In this document: positions 20,273-29,198 of the stretch, piece after piece
Position numbering within the stretch: position 1 is the first letter of the stretch
Layout of the letters: every line of letters begins with the position of its first letter
Assembly (NCBI RefSeq): GCF_013348785.1
Contig: NZ_CP054691.1
Coordinates: 248,001-312,000, forward strand
Direction: 5' to 3'
DNA length: 64,000 bases
Source: Gordonia sp. X0973
GTDB lineage: Bacteria > Actinomycetota > Actinomycetes > Mycobacteriales > Mycobacteriaceae
Notes under the pieces: model-generated
Databases searched by the model: none
The model's input: the letters and a program-made list of their open reading frames with translations, nothing else
Told to the model about the DNA's origin: nothing
Translations under genes and position numbers: made by a program

Positions 20273-20683
20273 ATGGTGAACAAAGGTCTACGAGCGTTGG
20301 CGGCAGCCGTGGGTTCGGCCGCCGCAGCTGCCATCCCTCTCGGTGCCGTCACCGCCCATGCGGCCAGTCCGCAGTTGACGGTGACCGGCGGGACGACATC
20401 GTTCACCGGGGTGTTCCCCAACCCGATGGGCGGTAAGTGCCAACTCATCTATCGGAACAAGAACACCAAACCCGGAACGGCCGTGTTCGGTCCCCTGGCG
20501 TCGCCCGGCGTGGGCGGAGAGACGAAGTTCATCGTTGCGGTCGCCGAAGGCCGCTGGCAGGTGTCGGGCTGGTGCGAAAAGGCCAACACCCAGTCCGCCT
20601 ATCAGACCGTGTTCGTCGGCCCGCAGTATCAGCTTTACACCATGCTCAACAATGCCGGCAGCTCCTCCCTAACCCCGCAATGA
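20273..20683 (+). CDS. Small secreted protein, paralogous family member
   Basis: The product has 136 residues with a Sec signal peptide of about 30 residues (hydrophobic LAAAVGSAAAAAIPLGAV, cleavage after AHA). The mature domain is about 105 residues with two cysteines, in GKCQLIYR and SGWCEK, and looks beta-rich. The pattern Lys-Cys-x-Leu-(x)-Tyr-Arg near the middle and a Cys near the end recur in the genes at 30710, 33133, 33571 and 34165. Start ATG 20273 has AAGGAG eight bases upstream. Function is unknown; a disulfide-stabilised exported domain is inferred. Confidence 0.8.
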   Translation: MVNKGLRALAAAVGSAAAAAIPLGAVTAHAASPQLTVTGGTTSFTGVFPNPMGGKCQLIYRNKNTKPGTAVFGPLASPGVGGETKFIVAVAEGRWQVSGWCEKANTQSAYQTVFVGPQYQLYTMLNNAGSSSLTPQ

Positions 20684-20694
20684 GGGCGGGCGCG

Positions 20695-22377
20695 CTACGC
20701 GTCCGTCGACAACCGGGGGAGCAGACGTAGCGTCTTCTGCTCGGTCCAGCCCTCCGGTTTGAGGATCTTCGCCCACGCGAACGGGATGGCACGCAGGTAG
20801 TGGTGGCCGTGCCCGTCGGGGACGTTGACCGCGACGGCCATATCGGCCGAGACCTGCAGGAACGTGACGATGGGGATCCAGTGCATCACCGGCAGCACGT
20901 CGCGCCCGCGGGGTTCCTTGAGCCATTCCGGCTCACGGAACAGCAGGGTGGGGTTCCACCAGGTGATCGGATCCGACGGGTGCTGGATGTAGGCGACGCG
21001 GTGGTTCTCCTCCCACGGCGCGTCGGGTCGGTTGAGATCGTTCTCGTCGGCGATGAACCGGACCAGTGAGCCGTCCTCGAAGATCGGCAGCACCTGGGGG
21101 CTGCCCTCGTCGCGGTTGCGGGTCGTGTCGGCCCAGAGCTGGTTGTTGAAGGTCGGGCCGGTGAACAGCGCACCGTCGGTCCGTGCGGAGATCGTCGGGA
21201 TCGACCCGAACGGCGCCTCGCCGGCGAAGCTGCCCAGGGATTCGCCGAAGACGACCAGCTTGGGGCGCTGCGCCTCGGGGATCGCGCGTACCTTGGCGCT
21301 GACCTTCTCGAACAACTGGATCCCGGCCTGGCGGGCGCGCTCCTTGTCGACGAGGAAGGAGATCCAGCTGGGCAGGTAGCTGTACTGCATCGAGACCAGT
21401 GCGGTGTCGCCGTTGTACATGTATTCCAGCGAGTCGATGTAGCTCTTGTTGAGCCAGCCGCTGCCCGTCGTCGCGCCGACCGCCACGATCTTGCGCTGCA
21501 GTCCTCCGGTGCGCTCCAGTTCGCGCACCGCGTTGTCGGCGATCGCGTCGATGGTCGGCGCGGAATCCAGCCCGGCGTACACGCGGATCGGCTGCATCGC
21601 GGGCGCCCCGTTGAACTCGGTGAGCTGCGCGACGGTCGGTCCGAGCGCGACGTTGGCGCGACCCTCACGGCCCAGGGAATCCCAGGAGACGGTCGACTGC
21701 GGCCCACCCGAGCGCAGCGGCGAGGTCGGCGGAACCGTATCCGCCTTGGTCTCGTTGTTGGCCGCGGCGAACGTGTTGTTGAGGGCTCGCATGATGCCGT
21801 CGACGAGGACGCCGTTGACCAGCAGCACCGTCAGGGCGAGGGCGAGGGCACCGCCGGCGACGGTGGCCATGCGCGCCGGGATGAAGCTGCGCAGCAGACG
21901 GATCAACCAGACGACCCCGCGACCCCAAAGCTTGCCGATGACCAGCAGGACGAGGAAGACGAGCACGATGACGGCGAGCACGATCGGGACCGTCCGCCAG
22001 TGGGTGTCGAGATGCTTGATCCCCATGAGATCGCGGATCTCGTTCTGCCACTTCATGTACCAGTGGATCATCAGCGCGGAGTCCCACAGGGCGACGAACG
22101 CCAGGGCCCACCACCAGAACTTCTGCGGCCGGGGCCAGGGCTGCTCGCGCGACACCATGAAACGGGCCAGCCAGGTGAGGAAGGTGCCGACCCCGTAGCC
22201 GATGGCCGCCGCCCCGCCGGCCACCAGGCACTGGAAGTACCAGTCGCGGGGGAGCAGCGACGGCGTGGCCGAGGCGATCAGCATGATCGTCGCACCGACC
22301 ATGCCGCCGTAGGAGAGGTGGGTCATGTGGTCACGAAAGCGACGAAGCGGCTTCCGGGCAGTCGTCGTGGTCGGCAT
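20695..22377 (-). CDS. Membrane-anchored alpha/beta-hydrolase (Abhydrolase_9 family)
   Basis: The 560-residue protein has four or five membrane segments in its first 200 residues, then a soluble domain with the nucleophile motif VVFGESLGSFAGE (GxSxG) near residue 370 and a late histidine in the DGHGHHY stretch. This matches the Abhydrolase_9 arrangement of an N-terminal membrane domain plus catalytic domain, known in mycobacteria as Rv1069c-like proteins, whose substrate is not established. The ATG at 22377 lies directly upstream of MPTTTTARK. Its stop is 11 bases from the convergent secreted-protein gene. Confidence 0.85.
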   Translation of the reverse strand: MPTTTTARKPLRRFRDHMTHLSYGGMVGATIMLIASATPSLLPRDWYFQCLVAGGAAAIGYGVGTFLTWLARFMVSREQPWPRPQKFWWWALAFVALWDSALMIHWYMKWQNEIRDLMGIKHLDTHWRTVPIVLAVIVLVFLVLLVIGKLWGRGVVWLIRLLRSFIPARMATVAGGALALALTVLLVNGVLVDGIMRALNNTFAAANNETKADTVPPTSPLRSGGPQSTVSWDSLGREGRANVALGPTVAQLTEFNGAPAMQPIRVYAGLDSAPTIDAIADNAVRELERTGGLQRKIVAVGATTGSGWLNKSYIDSLEYMYNGDTALVSMQYSYLPSWISFLVDKERARQAGIQLFEKVSAKVRAIPEAQRPKLVVFGESLGSFAGEAPFGSIPTISARTDGALFTGPTFNNQLWADTTRNRDEGSPQVLPIFEDGSLVRFIADENDLNRPDAPWEENHRVAYIQHPSDPITWWNPTLLFREPEWLKEPRGRDVLPVMHWIPIVTFLQVSADMAVAVNVPDGHGHHYLRAIPFAWAKILKPEGWTEQKTLRLLPRLSTDA

Positions 22378-22412
22378 CGCGGTCCTTCGATCGGCACCCG
22401 CCGGACGGCGGA

Positions 22413-22449
22413 CAAAAACGGCAGGGCCCCCGACGCCGGGGACCCTGCC
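22413..22449 (-). terminator. Rho-independent terminator of the TipA-like gene
   Basis: On the minus strand GGCAGGGTCCCCGG pairs with a nearly exact complement ending CCCTGCC, followed by GTTTTTG. It stands 20 bases after the regulator stop codon at 22469 and before the hydrolase start. Confidence 0.85.
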
Positions 22450-22468
22450 AAACTATCAAGTGAATCGG

Positions 22469-23251
22469 TCAGTCGACGTGGTTGGCGGCGTTCGCGACGA
22501 TGATGTCGTGGACCCACTGGGCCAACCCCGGGGCGTACCCGTCGTAGTTCTCGGTGAACCGCTCGTCTGCGACGTACATCTGCGCCAGGCAGGTGTGCAT
22601 CTCGTAGCCGCAGTCGTAGAACTTCTCGATACTCGCGCGGTGCCGTTCGGCCAGGGCGTTCGCCTCGTCGGTACCGGGTTCGACGCCGGCCGCCTTCGCC
22701 GACGCCAAGGCTTGCATCAAGGCATCCTGTTCCGTCTTGACGGCCACCCAATCGGCCTTCGACATCGCCGCCGTGCGTTCCTTGCTCTGGCGCCACTGTT
22801 CGGTGTCGCCCCAGCGCTGCTCGGCCTCGGTCGCGTAATCGTCGCGCACCGATAGCCAGTCGTCGCCGAACAGCTCCACCTGCTCGTCGGCGGTCAAGGC
22901 GATGCCGTCCTGCTTTCTGGTCATGAGTTCCTCCAACGCGGCGACCATCCGGTGCAAGCGGTCGATCCGCTCGGACAGCAGCTTGCGCTGGTCCTCGAGC
23001 TGGGACAGCTCGTCGCCGTCCGGATCGTCGAGCAGGGTCGCTATCTGCTCAAGGGGGAACCCGACCTCGCGGTAGACCAAGACGCGGTGCAGGCGCTCCA
23101 CGTCGGCATCGGTGTAGAGCCGATAATCCGACAGGCTGCGCTCGCTGGGCGCCAGCAGGCCGATGTGGTCGTAGTGGTGCAGCGTGCGGACGCTCAGCCC
23201 GGTCATCCGGGCGACCTCGCCGACCGTGTGCAGGTCGTGTTCCTCGCTCAC
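22469..23251 (-). CDS. MerR-family regulator with TipAS domain
   Basis: The 260-residue protein has a MerR-type DNA-binding domain at residues 1-75 (VGEVARMTGLSVRTLHHYDHIGLL is typical), a coiled-coil dimerisation helix near residues 80-115 (QLEDQRKLLSERIDRLH), and a C-terminal helical TipAS-like domain with YDCGYEMHTCLAQMY. TipA-type regulators bind thiopeptide or other drugs through TipAS and activate their own and resistance promoters; the ligand here is unknown. The GTG start at 23251 is preceded by AGAAGG at good spacing. A clear terminator follows. Confidence 0.9.
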   Translation of the reverse strand: MSEEHDLHTVGEVARMTGLSVRTLHHYDHIGLLAPSERSLSDYRLYTDADVERLHRVLVYREVGFPLEQIATLLDDPDGDELSQLEDQRKLLSERIDRLHRMVAALEELMTRKQDGIALTADEQVELFGDDWLSVRDDYATEAEQRWGDTEQWRQSKERTAAMSKADWVAVKTEQDALMQALASAKAAGVEPGTDEANALAERHRASIEKFYDCGYEMHTCLAQMYVADERFTENYDGYAPGLAQWVHDIIVANAANHVD

Positions 23252-23292
23252 ACCGACCACCTTCTGCCCTGACGCCGCGTCAGGGTCAAGCG

Positions 23293-23793
23293 TCAGTTGG
23301 GGAGCTGGAAGACGAAGGCGTCGTCGCCCTTGGCGCAGGCGGCCAGGATGTTCTCCGCGTCCGACGGACCGCAGGTCCAGCCCTTCACGTCCTGCTTCTG
23401 GCCGGTGGCGATCAGCGGGCCGTACTCCTTGGCGACGCCCTTGGCGGTGTCGCAGCTGACGTTGCCCTTGAGGATGACGAGTTCCAGCGCACCGTCGGGT
23501 CCCTGGGCCGGGCCGCACTTGGTGCCGGGAACGTCGGGGACGACGCGCTCGGCCGGGATCGACGTCGGGCCGCTGTTGTTCGGGTTCGGGCCGGGGACGA
23601 CGGCGATGCCGTTGTCGGTGGAGGCCGACGGGGAGGCGTCCGACGAGGAGGCGGTGGCGCCGGCACTCGACGCCGCGCTGTTCGTCGCGTCGTTCCCGTC
23701 GGTGGCACAGGCGAGGACCGTCAGGCCCGTCGCACCGATGACGGCAGCGGTGCCGACCAGGCGCGTGATCAGGGTCTTGGTGGTATCCAACAT
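23293..23793 (-). CDS. Probable lipoprotein with Ser/Ala-rich linker
   Basis: The 166-residue product begins with a signal sequence ending in the lipobox VLAC, so cysteine 29 is likely lipidated and the protein anchored on the outer face of the membrane. A Ser/Ala/Asp-rich linker of about 35 residues leads to a domain of about 80 residues with four cysteines (GTKCGPAQG, NVSCDTA, GWTCGPS, LAACAKG) that could form two disulfides. Function is unknown. It lies 41 bp upstream of the TipA-like gene on the same strand and may be cotranscribed. Confidence 0.75.
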   Translation of the reverse strand: MLDTTKTLITRLVGTAAVIGATGLTVLACATDGNDATNSAASSAGATASSSDASPSASTDNGIAVVPGPNPNNSGPTSIPAERVVPDVPGTKCGPAQGPDGALELVILKGNVSCDTAKGVAKEYGPLIATGQKQDVKGWTCGPSDAENILAACAKGDDAFVFQLPN

Positions 23794-23853
23794 GGCCTCC
23801 AGGGTAGCGAAGCGGTCCTTAACTTTTGATGAATCCGTTCACTGCCTGCGACA

Positions 23854-25104
23854 ATGCCGAGCGTGACTTCTGCAGCGACCCGCTTTGCCGTTGGAACCCC
23901 GATGACGTCGGGTCTGGGGCGCACCGGGGTGATCTCGACGCCGCACGGCGACATCGCGACGCCCGCCTTCATCCCCGTCGGCACCAAGGCGACGGTGAAG
24001 ACCGTGGTCCCCGAGGCCGTCGCCGAACTGGGTGCGCAGGCGGTACTGGCGAACGCCTACCACCTCTATCTGCAGCCGGGGCCCGGCATCATCGACGCGG
24101 CCGGCGGGCTCGGTGCGTTCATGAACTGGCCCGGGCCGACCTACACCGACAGCGGCGGCTTCCAGGTGATGTCGCTGGGCGTCGGTTTCAAGAAGGTGAT
24201 CGAGATGTCGGCCGGGCACGCCCCCGACGACGGCAAGATCGCCGACGGCAAGGAGCGCCTGGCGAATGTCGACGACGACGGGGTGACGTTCAAGTCGCAT
24301 CTCGACGGGTCGGCGCACCGATTCACGCCGGAACTGTCGATGCAGATCCAGCACCAGCTGGGTGCCGACATCATCTTCGCGTTCGACGAGCTCACGACGT
24401 TGATGAACACCCGTGACTACCAGGAGAACTCGTTGGAGCGCACCCGGCTGTGGGCGATCCGCTGCCTGGCCGAGCACAACCGGCTCTCGGTCGAGCGCAG
24501 TCATCGACCGCAGCAGTCTCTATGGGGAGTGATCCAAGGCGCGCAGTACGAGGATTTGCGACGCAAAGCCGCACGCGACCTCGCCGCTCTCGGTGCTCGC
24601 GACGAGGCCGAGGGCGGCAAGGGATTCGGCGGCTTCGGGATCGGCGGCGCGTTGGAGAAGGAGAACCTCGGGACCATCGTCGGGTGGGTGAATTCGGAAC
24701 TGCCCCAGGACAAACCGAAGCACCTGCTGGGGATCAGCGAACCCGACGACGTGTTCGTCGCCATCGAGAACGGAGTGGACACCTTCGACTGCGTCTCGCC
24801 GACCCGGGTTGCGCGCAACGGTGCCATCTACACGCGCGACGGCCGCATCAACATCACCAACGCCCGCTTCCGCGATGACTTCGCCCCGCTCGATGCCGAG
24901 CTGACCAACTACACCTCGCAGTATTCGCGGGCCTACCTGCACCACTTGTTCCGAGCGAAGGAGGGGCTCGGGCCCACGCTCGCGACGCTGCACAACCTCT
25001 CGTTCACCATCGAGATGGTCGACGGCGCCCGTCGAGCGATCGAGGAGGGGCGATACGAGGACTATCGCGACGACTTCCTGGGTCGGTACTACGCCAAGCG
25101 ATGA
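23854..25104 (+). CDS. tgt: tRNA-guanine transglycosylase lacking its zinc cysteines
   Basis: Tgt exchanges guanine 34 in GUN-anticodon tRNAs for queuine or a precursor. The 416-residue protein has the catalytic aspartates in YTDSGGFQVMSL and in FDCVSPTRVARNG, plus YHLYLQPG and the family C-terminus SLNFTI-like region (HNLSFTIEMV). In the usual zinc site (CxCxxC followed by a distant His) this protein reads E349-LTNYTS-Q, so all three cysteines are replaced (L350, N352, S355) while the histidine is kept. GTG 23863 is an alternative start. The convergent neighbour is gluQ, which acts on queuosine in tRNA-Asp. No queuosine synthesis genes are in the window. Confidence 0.93.
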   Translation: MPSVTSAATRFAVGTPMTSGLGRTGVISTPHGDIATPAFIPVGTKATVKTVVPEAVAELGAQAVLANAYHLYLQPGPGIIDAAGGLGAFMNWPGPTYTDSGGFQVMSLGVGFKKVIEMSAGHAPDDGKIADGKERLANVDDDGVTFKSHLDGSAHRFTPELSMQIQHQLGADIIFAFDELTTLMNTRDYQENSLERTRLWAIRCLAEHNRLSVERSHRPQQSLWGVIQGAQYEDLRRKAARDLAALGARDEAEGGKGFGGFGIGGALEKENLGTIVGWVNSELPQDKPKHLLGISEPDDVFVAIENGVDTFDCVSPTRVARNGAIYTRDGRINITNARFRDDFAPLDAELTNYTSQYSRAYLHHLFRAKEGLGPTLATLHNLSFTIEMVDGARRAIEEGRYEDYRDDFLGRYYAKR

Positions 25105-25119
25105 CTGATCTCCCATAAT

Positions 25120-25176
25120 CGTCCGAATATCGGGGGTCGGACGGCGATGTCCCCTCCGACCCCCGATATTCGGACG
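25120..25176. terminator. Long bidirectional hairpin between tgt and gluQ
   Basis: A perfect 22-bp inverted repeat (25120-25141 and 25155-25176, arm starting CGTCCGAATATCGGGGG) with a 13-base loop lies between two convergent genes, 15 bases after the tgt stop and 6 before the gluQ stop. TTTC follows on the plus strand. It probably ends transcription from both sides. Confidence 0.75.
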
Positions 25177-25182
25177 TTTCTG

Positions 25183-26079
25183 TCAGGTAGACCAGACCCA
25201 CGCACCCCGAGGGAGCGCGGCGGGATCGAAGCGCCCCAGTAGTTGCCCAGCTGTCACCGATTCGTCGGGGCCGGCCATATTCAGTGACCGGGCGATGAGG
25301 TCTAGTACGTCCTGCGCGGAAACCCCTTGGGCGGCAAGGTCTTCCAGCGTCACGGCGCCGTCGCGCTTGGACAACCGCATGCCGTTGGCGTTGATCACGA
25401 GGGGGGCGTGCGCGTAAGTCGGTGGCTCGTATCCGAGCAGGGTGGCCAGGTACGCCTGTCGGGGAGCCGACGCCAAGAGGTCGTCGCCGCGGACCACCTG
25501 GTCGACCTCGGTCTCGGCGTCGTCCACCACGACGGCCAGGTTGTAGGCGGGTGTGCCGTCGCCACGGCGCAGCACGAAGTCGTCGACCAGGCCGGTGTAG
25601 GCGCCGCGCAGGAGGTCGTCGACGGTGAACTCGGTGGTGTCGCAGCGCAGCCGGATGGCGGGTGGTCGCCCGGATTCCCGACGTTCCCGCAGCTCCGTGT
25701 CCGACAAGTGCAGACACGTCCCTGGATAGGCGCCCTCGGGGGCGTGCGGCGCGCGCGGGGCGTCCAGGATCTCCCGCCGCGTGCAGAAACACTCGAAGGT
25801 GCGGCCCGCATCGGTGAGCGAGTCGATCACTTCGGCGTATCGGGCCCGACGCGAGGACTGGTAGAGGACGGGTGGGTCCCAGTCGACGCCGATGGCGGCG
25901 AGCTCGGCGAGTTGGCGCTCGTCGGCGCCGTCGACGCTGCGCTCGTCGAGGTCCTCCATCCGCATCAGGAAGCCGTGTCCGGTGCTGCGTGCGAACAGCC
26001 ACGCCAGGAGTGCGGTGCGCAGGTTCCCAACATGCAGATCCCCCGACGGGGAGGGGGCGTAGCGACCGTTTCCTGTCAC
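25183..26079 (-). CDS. gluQ: Glutamyl-Q tRNA(Asp) synthetase
   Basis: GluQRS is a truncated glutamyl-tRNA synthetase that attaches glutamate to queuosine in tRNA-Asp. The 298-residue protein has the HIGH-like start GRYAPSPSGDLHVGNLRTALLAW, a zinc site in FECFCTRRE with YPGTC, and the KMSKS-like LSKRDGAV. It lacks an anticodon-binding domain, as expected for the family. Start is a GTG at 26079. It converges on tgt and thus forms a tRNA-queuosine module with it. Confidence 0.93.
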   Translation of the reverse strand: MTGNGRYAPSPSGDLHVGNLRTALLAWLFARSTGHGFLMRMEDLDERSVDGADERQLAELAAIGVDWDPPVLYQSSRRARYAEVIDSLTDAGRTFECFCTRREILDAPRAPHAPEGAYPGTCLHLSDTELRERRESGRPPAIRLRCDTTEFTVDDLLRGAYTGLVDDFVLRRGDGTPAYNLAVVVDDAETEVDQVVRGDDLLASAPRQAYLATLLGYEPPTYAHAPLVINANGMRLSKRDGAVTLEDLAAQGVSAQDVLDLIARSLNMAGPDESVTAGQLLGRFDPAALPRGAWVWST

Positions 26080-26092
26080 GGGACGTGGGCGA

Positions 26093-26893
26093 CTAGCCGG
26101 TGAAGCCGACCAGCAGCGCCTTCAGCGGCTCGGCGTCCGGGTTGGCGACGACACCGCCTCGTCGCACGGTGACCATGAAGGGACAGGTGTCGGCAGAGCC
26201 GCTCACTTCACCGAGGTCGCGCACCTTGCGACCGCTCTTCGCCTCGTGCAGCGTGACCCGATACCTCGTCGAGTAGTAGTCCGCCCGGGAGTTCTGGAAG
26301 GAACAGGTCTGCTTCTTGCTGCGCTCCTGCTTGATCTCGGTGAGACATGCGACCGCGTTGACCTTGCCCGGGTCGGACTCGGAGGTCTGTTCACCGTGGC
26401 CGCTTGGGCCGGCCTCGTAGACTCCGCCGGCGTTCAGGCCGTCCCACGAGGTGCTGCTGAAGACGAAGCCTTCCTGCCCGATGTCGTCGCCGTGCTTGAC
26501 GAAAGCCGCGATTCGGTAGGGCGCGGTGAATGCACCGGCGTTCGTGATCGAACCACCCTTGCAGACGGCATCGAAATCGCTGACGGTGGCGGCCGTCGTC
26601 GGCTGAGTCTCTGCCGTACGGCCGATCAGGTAGAGCGCCGACAGACCGGCGACACCGAGAAGAAGCACGCCCGCGATGGCGAGGACGATCAGACCGGTCC
26701 GCGACTTCTTGGGTGGATGTGGCATGCCCGGGTACCCCGGCATCGGATACGCCGGTCCCGGTGGGGCGCCGTAGGGCATACCCGGCGGAGGTCCACCTGG
26801 CGTCCCCGGTTGCGGCCATCCGGGGTGCGGTTGACCAGCTGCCTGCTGGCCGGGCGGCACCGAGCCGGGCTGTTCGGGGTGGGTATCGGACAT
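26093..26893 (-). CDS. Proline-rich single-pass membrane protein
   Basis: The 266-residue product has a cytoplasmic Pro/Gly-rich region (residues 1 to about 85, with repeated PGMP and GPP stretches), one membrane helix (TGLIVLAIAGVLLLGVAGLSALYLI), and an outside domain of about 155 residues with four cysteines. This architecture is common in Mycobacteriales, where the outer domain is usually of unknown role. ATG 26893 was chosen; an upstream in-frame ATG at 26956 would add residues unlike the family. The protein ends 14 bases before the gluQ start. Confidence 0.75.
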   Translation of the reverse strand: MSDTHPEQPGSVPPGQQAAGQPHPGWPQPGTPGGPPPGMPYGAPPGPAYPMPGYPGMPHPPKKSRTGLIVLAIAGVLLLGVAGLSALYLIGRTAETQPTTAATVSDFDAVCKGGSITNAGAFTAPYRIAAFVKHGDDIGQEGFVFSSTSWDGLNAGGVYEAGPSGHGEQTSESDPGKVNAVACLTEIKQERSKKQTCSFQNSRADYYSTRYRVTLHEAKSGRKVRDLGEVSGSADTCPFMVTVRRGGVVANPDAEPLKALLVGFTG

Positions 26894-27021
26894 GCGCGAA
26901 AGGCTACCTCGGAACGACGCGATCGTCGGATGTAAGAGGGACGATGCACCGCCCATAGCAACAAGGATTCAGGCCACCGGCTGTGCGGCTCTCGCTGACA
27001 TCCCGGGCACACAGTGGAACG

Positions 27022-28077
27022 ATGAACGGCGTGGACCTTCCGGTGAACCCGCCCGTCGCCCCGATGTTGGCCAAGGCCGTGACTGCGGTCCCGCCGCAGC
27101 CCGACGACGGCCCGAAGTGGCTCTACGAGCCCAAGTGGGACGGCTTCCGGGTGCTGATCTTCCGCGACGGCGACGAGGTGGAGATGGTTTCGCGCGGGGG
27201 CAAGGACCTGGCGCGCTACTTCCCCGAGGTGGTGTCGGCGGCCAAGGCCGAACTGCCGGAGAAGATCGTGCTCGACGGCGAGATCGGCGTCCCGCGCAGC
27301 TTCGACGGGGTACACCGCCTGGACTGGGACGCCCTGAGCCAGCGCATCCACCCGGCCAAGTCCCGCATCGACATGCTGGCCGAGCAGACCCCGGCGATCG
27401 TCATCGGATTCGATGCACTCGCCCTGGGCGCCGAGAACCTGATGGACCAGGCCTTCGCGTCCCGACGAGAAGCCCTCCTGAAATCGGTCCCGGGCACCGG
27501 AACCATTCGGGCCAGTCGCGTCACCGACGACACCGGGGTCGCCCAGCGTTGGTTCTCCGCCTTCGAGGGGGCCGGCCTCGACGGCATCGTCGCGAAGGAT
27601 CGGGCCGGCGGCTACGTGCCGGGCAAGCGCGAAATGCTCAAGGTCAAGCACAAGCGCACCGCCGACTGCGTCGTCATCGGCTACCGGGTACACAAGAGCG
27701 GGACCGGCGTCGGCTCGCTGCTCCTCGGTCTGAATTCCGACGACGGGGAGATCCGCATGGTCGGGGGATCCAGTGCGTTCAGCGACGCCATGCGCGTCGA
27801 ACTCCAGGAGATGCTCGAGCCGATGCGACTTGACCCCGACAAGCCGTATCCGGGCGAACTCACCAGGTGGCGCCAGGCCGGCACGGGTGATTTCTATCCG
27901 GTGCGCCAGGAACTGGTGGGCGAATTCGCCTATGACCAGATGGAGAACGGCCGCTTCCGGCATACCGTGAAGTTCCTGCGTTGGCGCCCCGACCGCGAAC
28001 CTTCCAGCTGCCGCTACGACCAGTTGGAAGTGCCGCTCGACTACGACCTCTATTCGGTTCTGGAAGGCGGCGCGTAG
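27022..28077 (+). CDS. ligC: ATP-dependent DNA ligase, LigC type
   Basis: The 351-residue ligase has the adenylation motif YEPKWDGFRVL with active-site K38, DGEIG, FDALALG, GIVAKD and LKVKHKR, and ends with an OB-fold. LigC-type enzymes seal nicks in a repair pathway with the neighbouring primase-polymerase, as in M. tuberculosis Rv3731 and Rv3730c. GTG at 27031 (VDLPVNPP) is an equally possible start and matches the mycobacterial N-terminus better. The next gene starts two bases after its stop, so the two are surely co-expressed. No Ku gene is in the window. Confidence 0.93.
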   Translation: MNGVDLPVNPPVAPMLAKAVTAVPPQPDDGPKWLYEPKWDGFRVLIFRDGDEVEMVSRGGKDLARYFPEVVSAAKAELPEKIVLDGEIGVPRSFDGVHRLDWDALSQRIHPAKSRIDMLAEQTPAIVIGFDALALGAENLMDQAFASRREALLKSVPGTGTIRASRVTDDTGVAQRWFSAFEGAGLDGIVAKDRAGGYVPGKREMLKVKHKRTADCVVIGYRVHKSGTGVGSLLLGLNSDDGEIRMVGGSSAFSDAMRVELQEMLEPMRLDPDKPYPGELTRWRQAGTGDFYPVRQELVGEFAYDQMENGRFRHTVKFLRWRPDREPSSCRYDQLEVPLDYDLYSVLEGGA

Positions 28078-28079
28078 CG

Positions 28080-29165
28080 ATGGCCAGTCCAGCGGTCGAA
28101 GTCGACGTCGACGGGGTGAGTGTTCGACTCTCCAGCCCCGACAAGCCGTTCTTCCCGGAACTGGGCGAGAACGGTAGCAAGAGGCACCTCTTCGATTACG
28201 TCGTCGCCATGTCCGGGACGGCCGACGACCCGGGGCCGCTGCTGCGCGCGCTGCATCGCCGGCCGACGTTCCTGCAACGGTTCCCCGACGGAATCACCGG
28301 CGACGAGGTGTACCAGAAGCACCTGCCCCGCAAGCACCCCGACTATTTGCACGCCACCCTCATCGAGTTCCCGTCCAAACGCACCGGCCACGCCCTGTGC
28401 CCGACGATCCCCGCCGACCTCGCGTGGGCGAGCCAAATGGGTACCGTCACCTTCCACTCCTGGCCCACCGTCGACATCGGCGACGAGGAGAAACCCAACA
28501 ACCACCCGGATCAGCTGCGCATCGATCTCGATCCGCCGGACGGGAGTGATTTCGACGAGGTGCGCGGCGTCGCACTCGACGTCGTGAAACCGGTCCTCGA
28601 CGATCTGAAGCTGCCCGGCTTCGTGAAGACCTCGGGCAGCCGCGGCATCCACGTCTTCATCCCGGTGAACCCGCAGTGGGATTTCATCGCGACCCGACGT
28701 GCCGTCATCGCGCTGGGCCGCGAGATGGAGCGCCGCGCGCCGCAACGGATCACGACGTCGTGGTGGAAGGAGGAACGCGGCGGCCGCGTGTTCATCGACT
28801 ACAACCAGAACGCGCGCGACCGCAGCATGGCCAGCGCCTACTCGGTCCGCCGCAGCGCGACGGCCAAGGTCTCGACGCCGGTCACGTGGACCGAACTCGT
28901 CGACGTCGATCCCGCCGAGTTGACGATTACCACCGTCGCCGACCTGGTGGCCAAACGCGGCGACCCGTGGGCCGAGATGACGTCGGCCGCCGTGGGGATC
29001 GAGTCGCTGTTGGAGATGGTCGCGCGTGACGACGCCGAAGGTCTCGGCGACCTGCCCTATCCGCCCAGCTTCCCCAAGATGCCGGGTGAGCCGCCCCGCG
29101 TGCAGCCGAGTCGCAAGGTGCCCGAGCACTGGGACCAATGGGGCAATCGTCGTCCCCTGGCCTAG
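28080..29165 (+). CDS. LigD-type primase-polymerase (PolDom/Prim-PolC)
   Basis: The 361-residue protein is a free-standing polymerase domain of the LigD family. Typical motifs are DKPFFPE, the catalytic DxD in LRIDLDPPDG near residue 147, and TSGSRGIHVFIP, followed by the conserved W..E.R..RVFIDYNQN. In mycobacteria this protein fills short gaps and works with LigC in base-excision-type repair. It starts at ATG 28080 directly after ligC. The C-terminus is Pro-rich. Confidence 0.93.
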   Translation: MASPAVEVDVDGVSVRLSSPDKPFFPELGENGSKRHLFDYVVAMSGTADDPGPLLRALHRRPTFLQRFPDGITGDEVYQKHLPRKHPDYLHATLIEFPSKRTGHALCPTIPADLAWASQMGTVTFHSWPTVDIGDEEKPNNHPDQLRIDLDPPDGSDFDEVRGVALDVVKPVLDDLKLPGFVKTSGSRGIHVFIPVNPQWDFIATRRAVIALGREMERRAPQRITTSWWKEERGGRVFIDYNQNARDRSMASAYSVRRSATAKVSTPVTWTELVDVDPAELTITTVADLVAKRGDPWAEMTSAAVGIESLLEMVARDDAEGLGDLPYPPSFPKMPGEPPRVQPSRKVPEHWDQWGNRRPLA

Positions 29166-29198
29166 GAAGCCACGACTTGGCGAGTTAGGGTTGCCTAC

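Noticed and set aside
25120..25176. Hairpin between tgt and gluQ as a mobile repeat
   Set aside because: No second copy is in the window, and its place between convergent genes is explained by termination.
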